Positions 42,482 through 52,616 of a stretch of 64,000 bases of DNA are shown here, in pieces. The position numbers were made by a program, and so were the translations under genes. Origin of the DNA: Phymatolithon calcareum (taxonomy: Eukaryota > Rhodophyta > Florideophyceae > Hapalidiales); assembly GCA_977006965.1 (NCBI GenBank), contig OZ345378.1:1426001-1490000 (forward strand), read 5' to 3'. Position 1 is the stretch's first letter, and each line of letters starts with the position of its first letter. Under the pieces are notes generated by a model. That model made no database searches and was not told the origin of the DNA. It saw only the letters and a list, made by a program, of their open reading frames with translations.

Positions 42482-43477
42482 ATGTCGACCTCTAAACTAC
42501 CTGCCAATCCTGCCCCTCTTCCTGCTCTGTACGACAAAACACCGTCTGCACAACCACCAGCTGCAGAGACCTCTGCTCATAGAGTCAGTCGTATCCGGCG
42601 TCCGCGTCCTCATCCGATGGATCCATCGAGCAATCACAACCTCGCGCCTATGCACTCTTCCGCACTCACTGCGTCGCATTCCATGCCGCAGCAACATCGT
42701 CAGCAGCAGCCGCAGCAGCAGTCTCGTAACTTGGCCGATCTTGCCATGCCGCCCTCGGGAATGCATCCCAACGTATCCGGCGGCATGTATAACATGAATG
42801 CTATGCCCGCCATGCCATTGGATTATTCTCAGCACAAACAGAACGCTACTCCATCCTCCTATGTCGCCCAGCCGTCGTCGCTTCCGCCCGTCTCCGGTAC
42901 TACCGGAACGCTCGTGCCGGGACGCGGTAATGGATTGGACTACGCAGTGATGCGTAAAGAGAAGGCTCGTGAGGAGTACAAGGAGAAACGTCGTCTGGAA
43001 TTATTGGCAACCGGTGAAGTGGATCGTACGAAGCGACGAAAGAAGAACGATACATCCATGTCTGAGAATCAGAAGTATCACCGTCGTCTGAAAATGAATC
43101 AGGATTCCGCAGCTGCCGCACGTTATGCACAAGAAGTTTATGTGGAAACTTTGGAGAAACTTGTCGAGACTACAGAGGCTGAGAAGAGTATTCTGTCCAT
43201 TCAAGCACTTAATCTTCGAACCGAACGGGATGAACTTATGCGACGGGTGGATATTTTGCAACATCAGTTGCAGGCTGCCGCCAGTGATGGAACACAGGGA
43301 CAGGGGGCTGATAATTCGGCGAGAAATGGAGAAGAGAGGGACAGCTCGAAGAGAAATAATCAGCAGGCTCAACTGGACTTGAAGGCAGTTTTGGAACTTA
43401 TGGATGCTTCCAACCATAATCATGGTGCACCGACGGAATTCCGCAATGCTGGTGTTTACCCGCCACGCGCTGTGTAA
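42482..43477 (+). CDS. bZIP transcription factor, copy 1
   Basis: This 331-aa protein has an N-terminal half of low-complexity Gln/Pro/Ser/Met-rich sequence, a likely activation region. A highly basic helix (REEYKEKRR...TKRRKKN) precedes the bZIP proper. The DNA-contacting segment is HRRLKMNQDSAAAARYAQ, with invariant Asn and Arg in N-x7-R spacing. The zipper begins ten residues after the Arg, with Leu at two of the next three heptad positions plus hydrophobic a-positions. NQDSAAAARY differs from the plant NRESARRSR and fungal NRxAQxxFR forms. A Gln/Asn-rich tail ends the protein. Nuclear, presumably a dimer, possibly with its paralogue 3.3 kb downstream. No intron. Confidence 0.88.
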   Translation: MSTSKLPANPAPLPALYDKTPSAQPPAAETSAHRVSRIRRPRPHPMDPSSNHNLAPMHSSALTASHSMPQQHRQQQPQQQSRNLADLAMPPSGMHPNVSGGMYNMNAMPAMPLDYSQHKQNATPSSYVAQPSSLPPVSGTTGTLVPGRGNGLDYAVMRKEKAREEYKEKRRLELLATGEVDRTKRRKKNDTSMSENQKYHRRLKMNQDSAAAARYAQEVYVETLEKLVETTEAEKSILSIQALNLRTERDELMRRVDILQHQLQAAASDGTQGQGADNSARNGEERDSSKRNNQQAQLDLKAVLELMDASNHNHGAPTEFRNAGVYPPRAV

Positions 43478-44200
43478 AGTGAGAGTGTTGCGCTTGAACA
43501 GCATGTGTCGTTGTGACTGTACTGGAATGAGTGAACGTAAATTGACATGTATAACTTGGGAAATTCAAGAACTTGGCTTCTAGAGTGCTTGACACACAAA
43601 TGCACATATTTTAATTAAACCATCTCTCGTACTATCTTCGTTCTCATCATCATTCCCTTCAACATGCCGCATCATTCAGTGCCACTTGATCTTCTTGCCA
43701 GGTCGACCAGGGAGCAGTAAGAGTCACTGAAGGTACTGTACAGTATCACTCGGCCGAGTTCGCACATGCCGTCCGAGCGAAACGTAGCATCGGGAGAACT
43801 CAACGCAATGGATAATCTGAACGTACTGTATCTCTATGCCGAGGTGTCAAATCTACAGTAGCTCAGATGAAACGGAGCATCGAGAGAGGAGAGCACTGCG
43901 CGAATGTGAAAATCTGTCGCGCTGTTCATCACGATCCCGGTCGCAACAATTCACACCAAGGTGACACGCTGTAATTCGATGAGTTTACATTCAGAAATAG
44001 TATGGTGAACAAATTACAGCACTGAAGGGATGGCTGAATGTATCAAAAAAGAAGTAGATATGAAACGAATTGGTTGCGTTTTGCATGCAAAGCAGAATAC
44101 GGTACAGTACAACCGTACGTGCTGCATGAACTCTTCTGAGAACAAGGCTGTACTGGCGGACTCATTCTCGTTATAAGAATATGCCGACAATGCAAGACAT

Positions 44201-44239
44201 GATTCCCCATGTACACAATGTGTATCTACGTGGGGAATC
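44201..44239. repeat. Imperfect hairpin
   Basis: GATTCCCCA at the left pairs with TGGGGAATC at the right, and inner GTACAC pairs with GTGTA, giving a stem with a small internal bulge. Non-coding; function unknown. Confidence 0.65.
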
Positions 44240-44829
44240 AAGTTTTGCGCTCATCCGTATTTGCAGTGGCGCTAAATAACAGCGGAAACTAATGAGCAAT
44301 ATATATAGTAATATATATTTGTAATATATTTATAATATTTGTTGGTGCAAGCGAGCATTGCATTGTTACAAAGCTTGTTGACAGTACTTCCTTGTGGATG
44401 AGAAGTGGGTGAGCAGGAGGCTGAAACAAGTTTACTCTGTCCAGAATTCCCTACTGTAACGAATGGTGCTTGAATTTCATAGGGTTACTTCGTCCCAGAC
44501 CCTGATACCCGTTTTGTTATATCCCCTGGCGAAAGTTGGAGCCGAAAGTGATGGGCTCCCTAAAAATTTGCGACTCCTCCTTAACAACTTTCCCTGGCTC
44601 TTCTCCATTCTGATCTCAACAGTACCTATAGAACTCTCAAGTTTGAATGAGCTGATTCGCAAGCGAGTTCCCCATACACTGAAAACTGTACCGAACATTC
44701 AATCCTTTTGCTCATCAAGGGATGTACGCATGACATCGACTCATTGGATGTTGACAAAGGGGAGCTTTTCAGGTTCTGTACACACTCTATTCAGGCGCGC
44801 CAACAGCTCACGTCAGTTGGGTTTTTGAA

Positions 44830-45020
44830 GTTGCCCTTGAACAACTCCACATCCTTACGGCTGCTGTAGACTTTAACAGATACAGTGGTACTTGATGTCA
44901 TAACAGCTGTCAAAGCTGCACAAAGTGCAGATCTTCGGGGAGCTTAACATCCATACCTCTACGCAGCCAATCTTCAGCCGCCGTCATTCAAAGGGATGCC
45001 CTTAGTTGAAAACCAATTTT
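44830..45020 (+). repeat. Dispersed repeat, copy D2
   Basis: Roughly 80% identical to the reverse complement of 553-745. The partly conserved peptide is EQLHILTAAVDFNRY, after which this copy has a stop. It is probably a mobile-element relic. Confidence 0.6.
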
Positions 45021-46187
45021 GGGTGCACACGGGGGCTGGTTATCTCGGTACCGTCTATCATCTCCTTCTGCCCTCTCTCTCAACTTCCTTGAGCATTGCG
45101 GCACACCACTCAAGGCGGAAAGCCTTCCCCTTTGAGGGCTTCTAGTTCAAAAGTCCCCACTTTTTATGATTATTGAGAAAGTCACCGCTTCTCTTTCACT
45201 GTTTGATATCGACTATACACTTGAGAACCGTTTGAGTCAGGCTTGGAATCCTGTGTGCAAGCGCGTTTTGATCTTTCAACTTGACAATCTATCAGACCTA
45301 TGAGTTCGGCCGGTATAGCGGCTCGTACACTATAAACCTTAAAATACACTGGAACCTCGTACATCAGAGCAACCAGAAGCTCTAATCGTTGCCTTAAAGA
45401 TGAGACAAATTCAAATCTACCTTTCTTTATTGCGGAAAGATCGCTCACTCGTAATGAGTGCCTAAAGTTGTCATTCAGCAGCTTCTCATTATTCAGAAAT
45501 TAATTAAACATTTTTCGCTTGTCTTGACGCGACTTACAATGCAGTAGTCGTGTTGCGCGAGACATCATGTCTCGGCACTCTCAAACAGTCGGACGCTTAC
45601 CCATACAATTTCAGACAAAAATAAGCATGAACAGAATCTGCTGCTACGCCTCTCCAGTCGCCACTTACACACTCGACCCTCACAGTTGACTTCAAAAACG
45701 TTGAACAGAGTCGGCGCTCTGTTTTGGCAATCAATACCATCGATTCCTATGAAGATCATGTAAACTGTGTCAAACAGTTGTAAGTACTGTAGTTAAACGT
45801 TTTAGGCACACGTCCTCGGGCAAGTCCCATCTTTGGTTTATCACGAATTGATCTCAACGTGCACGTGCAATGTTTTTGAATTGCTGGCAACAGCTGACGG
45901 CAGATGAGTTCATTCACATCTTGTCTGAATTGAATCTGATGTATCTGAATAATAACAACGACTGTTTTGCTTTTGTGCTAAATTTCGGAATCTTCGTTTT
46001 GACGCTTCAGAAATTTTTATAAATTTTTACAAAAAGTGCACTATTGAGCTCTTTTCTCGCACAGCGAGGGTATGATAGTTTCACTGAGCCAAAACGATGA
46101 GGCAAAATGATGCAGCTTTTTGGCTCTTCGAAATATCCATACAGTACTACACAGTTGTATGATACCTACGCGAGAGAGGGTACTGTA

Positions 46188-46211
46188 CACTATACTGTAT
46201 ACAGTATAGTG
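46188..46211. repeat. Perfect 24-bp palindrome CACTATACTGTA/TACAGTATAGTG
   Basis: Both 12-bp halves are exactly complementary with no spacer. The centre is TACTGTATACAGTA, a fusion of the two forms of the local heptamer. It lies about 290 bp before the longest ORF frame of the second bZIP gene. Confidence 0.9.
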
Positions 46212-46503
46212 ATATATCATAGTGTGGAACCAAACAATCTGCAGTCAGAATCGGTGAGGAACTGGTGCTGTCGAAAGCATCGGGAAGACCAATCGCCGAC
46301 CAGGCCAGGACCCCCGCTATCGAAGTGGTATTGCACCTAACATGGAACTGGTTTCGAAATGTCGTGAGACTGGACGAGCGTCTTCTGGTCCGCGAGTTGC
46401 TCCTCCAACGTGTGAGACCAACATAAGACATCGGGCCTGGACGCTCCAGCTGCAGTAAACATAAGTTTCATCCACTCCTGTTAGACCGGCTCATTCTTAC
46501 GGG

Positions 46504-47328
46504 ATGCCCTTGAAATGCTGGGACAGTAGCTCCATCAGGGGACAGGGCAAAATGAATGACTGGAAATACTGTATGACCGCAGAACAAGATTGTGCAAGCA
46601 AATTGGGAGAGACATCAAGAAAACTTGATGCATATCAAAACTACAATCTGCACAATGTGTTTCAAACAATAAATCGCAGCGTATCTTTTCCTTCAATGCA
46701 CGTAACCTTCTGTGCGATGTCGCTCCCCCTACTGTACAAAAAATCCACCGCCTCATGGTCTCCGCAACTCAGCGCAGAATCAGCTTGCTATCTGCGGGAC
46801 CTCCAGAGAATCACAACGGCAACAATGAGCCAGATCCTACGTCAAGCGCTAGAAGCGAAAGAGATCGCGCGCGAAGAGTTCAAACAGTACAAGCGTCGCA
46901 AGTCTACCGCCTCCGACCTACCTCTCCGTCTCGAAAAAGGCGACAACTCTCTGAGCGCGAAGGAGAGGCATGGTCGGCGTTTGAAGAAAAATCAGGACTC
47001 TTCGGCCGCGGCACGATACGCACGCGCAGTGTACAACGATTTTCTTGAACGATGCATTCAAAGGTCGGAAGCAGAACAGAGTTTGCTTTCACTTGAAGCT
47101 GCTAGACTGCGCGCGACACGCGACACACTTGCCGCGCAGGTGCACGGCATGCAGGTTCATCTTGCTATGTTGGTCGGGGAGAGTGATCCGGAATACGAAC
47201 GCGATTATGAGGAAGTTTGCAGCACGGAGAAATTACTTTTGCAAACACAACATCTCCCACAGTTTCGGATGACAAAGTCTGAATTTGCACAGTCTCTCAT
47301 GGGAGTACCTACATGTCCGGCTTTATAG
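46504..47328 (+). CDS. bZIP transcription factor, copy 2
   Basis: This is a paralogue of the bZIP at 42.5 kb. The shared core is HGRRLKKNQDSSAAARYARA, with the same N-x7-R spacing, then a zipper with Leu at the first, third and fourth heptads (FLERC, LLSLEA, RLRAT). The upstream acidic-basic helix (AKEIAREEFKQYKRRK) also matches copy 1 (KEKAREEYKEKRR). From the first in-frame ATG it is 274 aa, but the first 107 residues show no similarity to copy 1, so translation may start at ATG 46825 (167 aa), or an upstream exon may be missing. The Gln-rich activation region of copy 1 is absent, so this copy might act as a truncated partner or repressor; that is inference. Confidence 0.75.
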   Translation: MPLKCWDSSSIRGQGKMNDWKYCMTAEQDCASKLGETSRKLDAYQNYNLHNVFQTINRSVSFPSMHVTFCAMSLPLLYKKSTASWSPQLSAESACYLRDLQRITTATMSQILRQALEAKEIAREEFKQYKRRKSTASDLPLRLEKGDNSLSAKERHGRRLKKNQDSSAAARYARAVYNDFLERCIQRSEAEQSLLSLEAARLRATRDTLAAQVHGMQVHLAMLVGESDPEYERDYEEVCSTEKLLLQTQHLPQFRMTKSEFAQSLMGVPTCPAL

Positions 47329-47417
47329 CACCTGCACGAGGAGATCGACGTACGATTCATACTCCGTTCGGGGGAAGACGGCGCGGCGACTGGTGCTGAT
47401 GAGAGGTGATCGGATTC

Positions 47418-47490
47418 GAGGTGAGAAGGGAGAAAGTGTCGTGCTTCTTGAAACGTGTGTTAAGGCGCAAAATGTGATTGTTTACTCGTG
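47418..47490 (+). repeat. Left copy of a long target-site duplication
   Basis: GAGGTGAGAAGGGAGAAAGT and the following 50 bases recur with about 80-85% identity at 47858-47932, immediately flanking the LINE-like fragment. They are read as a target duplication of about 70 bp made at insertion. Confidence 0.6.
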
Positions 47491-47857
47491 ATACATGTAT
47501 TTTTTTTGGTGCCCAGTTGAGAGGTCTACAGGGCTACGTACTGTATGTTGTAAATATTCTTGTACTTTTATCTTTTATGCATTTCGCTTTACAGTTACCG
47601 AGGGCTCTTCGCGATCGGATTCGAGGTGAGGAGATGTGCCCGTATGGCGTCAAGGAGACAGTGGAGCACCTCATCCTACACTGTTCTGGGAGGACTGCCT
47701 CTCGACGAAAATTCATCGGAAGAGTGCGAGACAAAACGATAGAAAATCTGTGCAGGGAGAGACCCGTAGAGATACTCCAATATTTGAACAATGAGAACTT
47801 ACTCTAGGATTAGTTCTGGCGTTAATTAACGCATTCTGCATTAAAGAAAGAAAGAAA
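47491..47857 (+). pseudogene. LINE-like reverse transcriptase 3' fragment, copy 2
   Basis: A 5'-truncated non-LTR element. The open frame ending at 47807 contains LPRALRDRIRGEEMCPYG, then VKETVEHLILHC and ENLCRERPVEILQYLNNEN. KETVEHLIL-x-C is the Cys/His block found after the reverse transcriptase of many LINEs, here with one of the two leading cysteines replaced. A 3' untranslated stretch of about 35 bp and an (AAAG)n tail (about 47843-47859) follow. The fragment is bracketed by a 70-bp direct repeat. It matches copy 1 at 31.5-32.1 kb in both peptide and tail type, so one family with a GAAA tail was active here. Confidence 0.7.
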
Positions 47858-47932
47858 GAGGTGAGGAGGGAGAAAGTGTCCTGCTTCTTGAAAGTGTGTC
47901 AAGGTGTAGAATGTTATTGTTCGTTCACGAGG
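47858..47932 (+). repeat. Right copy of the long target-site duplication
   Basis: Direct repeat of 47418-47490, beginning immediately at the end of the (AAAG)n tail. About 15-20% divergence between the copies suggests an old insertion. Confidence 0.6.
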
Positions 47933-49616
47933 CTATAATATGCATCTGAATTCGTCAGCGCATTGTCCACAGGAAGCGAATGCTGGTTCTCAAATGAAAA
48001 CAGTCGTTTGTGTCCGCATTTCCAGAAATCATCTTGTTGACGGCATTCCAAGTCACCTTTAAAAACGACGACAGGGAAATGACGTGGGCCAGCAGAGGTT
48101 GGTTTTGAAGGAACAGCCAACAGAGTGTAAGATACCTACGCTAGAACGGCGTGTGCAGCAGCCGGTATTCCACTCAAATTGCTTCCGATGTCACCACACA
48201 GATATTTTCTCCGGTAGGAACGTCTAAACGAAACTTCCACCATGCTTAAAATTTACCTGTTTTTTTAAGGAACGCAATTATCTCCCGCTCGATTCGCCAG
48301 GCCGCTAATATGAGTCAATTGCTTGTTGGATTAGGCGATACTACGCTGCTAGGCTTGACTCGGCGGTAACCGAAATGTACGGAAATGAGGAGCATAATGG
48401 TCGCCACGCATTTTCACCCCAACGACACAGTCAAGTGAAACGAAGCCCACCGCCAAGCATCAGCGAAACCGGACCTTGTCGCCTAAGAAGTTTTTCTCCA
48501 TGTGCTCTATGCATCCCCTCACGCTTAAGCAATCAACACTACAGTTTCCACTTGAGATGCGCGCTCGCAGTGGATGCAAACCGTTCTGAGTGCAAGGTCG
48601 GGCATCTCGAAAATGCAAGCTGATTTCGTTTGACCTGTAAAATTGCAGTCAAGCGTTCGCACTGAACTGGGTTCTGCCAATGTCTGTTCGTTCCTTTTGC
48701 ACATGGGCACGATACTTGACTGGCTATTGGTGATTGGTGGCATCGACGACATCGACTGCCTTTACCAAGGACGGACCGAGTACATCTCTCGCAAGAAATC
48801 ACATTTTAGGCAATGATGGTGGCTATGCAAAATAATGCTCGTCTTTTCCATCCTGCCTCTATGTCGTTCTGCCTGCACTTTGCCCGTCGTGAGCGCCAAG
48901 ATCGAAATCTGGAAGATGGTGCAAGAAATGAGGGATTGCTCACTTTCTGTTCACAGCCACCAGAGAATTGAAACGCTTATTGCAATTTTTCACTAGCAGA
49001 GGAGGATCAGGACCTTTCGCGCATGCTGTTCTCTTTTTTTGTTCTTGACAGCTTCGCACTGCACTTTTCGCAACGCAGGCTAGCTTCAAGGAACATGCCA
49101 GCTTGACTCTGCAATCGGTTCCACATTACGGAAGACGAGAACTGAGTTAATCTCTCTGCTTCAGCTTCTTCTTCTTTCCGCTGAGAAGACTGTTTGTACG
49201 ACTACTGTACATTCCGCACCGCGTCAACTTCGCGATCGAAAGATCGCAAATTCAGCGATCTATGGGCGTGTGTGCCACGTGTGCCGTCGGCGCACCCCCG
49301 AGCGCCAGTCGAAAGAGCAGCACCTCGTTATGATACTCGTGTCAGTTCACTAATTTTGTTCTTGACGTGGATGGCTGCGCGCAACCTAACAAGCTTTCCG
49401 CAGCCCACCCTTCCCCACCCCGTCGCCCAAAGTTGTTCCCCACGCCACCGCCGTGCCCAGAAGACGTCGTCCTTCACCGCACATAACTTGCCTGCCATAC
49501 GAACTTCATCCACCGCAAGTTTCCGCGGACTTCGCGCGCTCTCCTTGCGCGCGCGGCGGCCTTTCGCCCGTTTTCTCGGCACTTTGGCGCGCGTACGAGA
49601 ACCGAGCATGTGAGAC
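47933..49616. other. Intergenic region and BET gene upstream DNA
   Basis: No supported gene. The last 400 bp are GC-rich and contain a 139-codon ORF (49194-49613) that ends 3 bp before the BET start codon; its final ATG-TGA lies inside the probable 5' leader, so it may act as an upstream ORF. TACTGTAC occurs at about 49205. Confidence 0.45.
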
Positions 49617-51939
49617 ATGAACTCGTCGTCAAACGTGAGTATTTCGTCCTCCACTCCACCGAAATGGTTTCGCGTTGCTTTCCCGAGGTATTCCCCCTTT
49701 TGAGCCCTCTTTTGAGCTTGTCATGCTGACTCTGTTTGCGTCTGTTCGCTTGCTTGCCAACATCGGCTTCCCGCACCCTTTTCCTGCAATTCGCTCTCAT
49801 TAGCTTGACAAACGAGACTTCGTTATCTCGCGCTCCCGGCGATCCGCGCGCGTGGCTGATGCGTCGCGGGCAAAGCGCCCTGCCCATCGACCCGCCAATC
49901 CTCCCCCGCGCAAAGCCAATGGCAGCGCCTTAACCGCAAACAGCGCCGACTCTGAAACCACCTCGGACTCCCCGTTCACATTTTCCTCTGCCGCGAACGG
50001 AAGTTGGGTTGACGATAAGGATGAATTGCGCCGCGTGGAATTACTGCGCCGCCTCAATCAAATATCACAGAAAAAGTCACAGCTTGAGCGACATGCATCA
50101 GCCGCGGTTTCCGTGGACGCTGTTATGAATCCTAATGGATTTGACGATGCGAAGCGTTGTGCGCGCGGCACTGAACACACCTCGTCCTCACGTCGTCCTC
50201 GCCTTGATACTGCCAACGGCGCATATAGCGCACAACCTCGGAGGAGCAGGTTTAAAGACGCGCCTCGTACAAAATCACTGGAAAAGAACGCAAGTAAGAG
50301 CCCTAATAAGCCGGCGGTTCACGACGATCTTATGCAATTGGAGCCTGCACCCCTGGGTTTGCATCAGTCGCCGGCTACCAGTGCAATAGCTCAAACCATT
50401 GACGTCCAGCCGAGCGCCCCTAGTCTCAATCTTGACACCGCACCTCGCAAAGGATCCGCGATCGGTAAGCTGGATATGATGCTCAATGATGCGAATAAGC
50501 AACCCGCTTCTCCTGCATTATCTAGGGGCTCAACCCGTCTGCGAACCCCCTCCGTTTTGGTTTCCTCTCAACCAGGGGAATTGCTGCAGAATCCTGCAAC
50601 CGCCTATAAGAACCAGCAACTATCGTATTGTCTGCGCGTAGTGAAAGACATGCTTCGTTTGAAAGACGCCATTGGATTTTCGAAGCCAATTGATCGCTTG
50701 TGGTCCCGTGATCAACTTCCTGGTTATTTTGAAATGATTACCACTCCCATGGACCTTGGCACTGTGAAATATCGCTTGGAGGCTGGCTCGTATCTCACCC
50801 CAACACCGGACGGTGGTCCGATGGACGCAACGTTTGATGCTGAGGCGTTCAGCAGTGATATGCGACTGATATTTAACAACGCACGTACGTACAACAGACC
50901 AGGGGATACATTTTACGAGGCAGCGACAAGGTTGCTAGAAAAGTTCGAGACTAAGTTCAGTCAAATGCCGAGTCTAACGGATATTACGGCTGAGCTGGCT
51001 AAAAAGTCAAAGAAGCGCAAGAAGTCGGGCTTCTCTGCCCCAGAGCGACGCAAGGCTGGCGGAAACACAAGGCGCAAGAAACCAACACCAACGAAGAAAG
51101 GCAATGCGAATGCGACGGAAAATACTGGCGGGACATCTGCGAAGGGCACTGCTAAGGCGAAGAAGGGCACCCAATCAAAAAATGTCGTGGAGAATCAACC
51201 TGAACCAGTTGAGAATCAGACCAAGAAGCGCTATGACGAAATGACGTTGGGCGAAATTAATTCCCGACTGAGGATGCTTGAGACCAAGCTGAATAATCGC
51301 GCTTCCTCACCGGCAGGGGCTAGTATATATGCAGCACAGGCGGAGGCCTTATACGACGTGACGATGACATACGAAGAGAAAGTGTTATTGGGCGAAAATG
51401 TCGGTAAGTTACCGGCGGATAAATTGGCGAAGCTTGTTGCACTCGCAAGTAAGGACAAGAATTCGTCAATGGAAGTCAACAACAACGAGGAAATTGAACT
51501 TGATATCGATGGAATGAATAATGAGACATTGCGCGATATGGAGGCATTTGTGAATCACACCCTTTATAATCGGAAGGGAGGTTCCGGTCCGAATGCGGAC
51601 ATTGCCGGCATGAGCCGTGAGGAACTTAAAGAAGAAATGGCCAAACTATCATCGCACTTCAAACGGCGCAAGAATCTCGCTAACGGAAAGAAGGCAAACG
51701 GAGCTGGTGAGGGCACTGGGGATCAGCCTTCGAAATCTTTGTACGACTCTGAGTCAAGCTCAGATTCAGATGAATCTAGCGGAAGCTCTGATGACGATTC
51801 GAGCTCGGACGATGGCTCGGATTCCTCTGCGGATGAAGTAAGTGCTGAGACTATGCAGAAGCGAAGAGAAAGAAACTTGGCGCATCAGCAAGCTATGAAG
51901 GCGGCTGGTACCCCACTGCAGTCGCCGGCGTATAGATGA
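49617..51939 (+). CDS. BET-family bromodomain protein, two exons
   Basis: A nuclear reader of acetylated histones. The long frame has no ATG at its 5' end. ATG 49617 followed by six codons, a GTGAGT donor at 49635 and an acceptor CATTAG ending at 49803 (169-bp intron) joins in phase 0, giving 717 aa. Single bromodomain at about 280-393: WSRDQLPGYFEMITTPMDLG, then IFNNARTYNRPGD carrying the conserved acetyl-lysine-binding Asn. Lys/Arg-rich nuclear signals follow. The NET domain is at about 526-595 (MTYEEKVLLGENVGKLPADK...IELDIDGM). The end is a long Ser/Asp acidic run and a basic terminal helix. One bromodomain plus NET is the plant GTE arrangement, unlike the two-bromodomain animal BETs. Confidence 0.88.
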
Positions 51940-52616
51940 GGAATTGTAAAACAGGTAGGTATAGGCCGAGTGTTGGTTCAAATGACGAACTGTTTTTTAG
52001 GTTACTGGATCCTTGACCTTGCGTCAACTACAGAAAAGTTTTATCTTCTTTTATTCAGCTGATCGATTTTAATTCGGTTCGTCTGCTCCCATATGAGAAT
52101 TGCAAATCGTCCTACTCAATGACGAGCAAAGTGGGGTTGCATCGAATGAGATATCGGATGGGAAATGCAAAAGTCTGTATTCAAGGCAGCAGTCGATGTC
52201 GCAGGTGGAAGGGAAACTTAACTTTGTGATTTCAAGCTTCAGTAAACGATGCTTCTTTAATAGTTGAAATCATCGATAACCGTGAACGTCAGCAAACTTG
52301 AAAAAATGTAGTCTGATTTAAGAACGGGAAACAGTCGAAGTACACGCAGAAAGACAATGAGGTCTTAAGGTCTGCACAGACCATGCTTTCAAAGGTAATA
52401 CTTAAAAAGCCTACGATAATTAAGTTGATTTTAACAAATACAATAATAGATGTTGTGCGTCAGTCAATTACAGTGTGATTCTGAAGAAAGGCAATCAAAT
52501 TTCTCATACCCCCAACGTGGATGGTCTTGACGGAGGAAGAAAAGTAGTTTCAATCGTTTGCCAGAGCAATCTTTCGATAGAGTACTCTGGCCAGCGCTCA
52601 TTTCGTATCTTGGAAA
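51940..52616. other. Intergenic region BET to epsilon-COP
   Basis: AT-richer, 677 bp, with no ORF of interest. It should contain the BET 3' UTR and the epsilon-COP promoter. Confidence 0.5.

Larger units (their letters stand above)
43478..46503. other. Region between the two bZIP genes
   Basis: No supported gene. It contains TACTGTA palindromes (43734, 44102, 45785, 46140, 46180), a hairpin at 44201-44239, an AT-rich palindromic block near 44300-44340 and repeat copy D2. Several short ORFs on both strands lack motifs. Confidence 0.5.
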
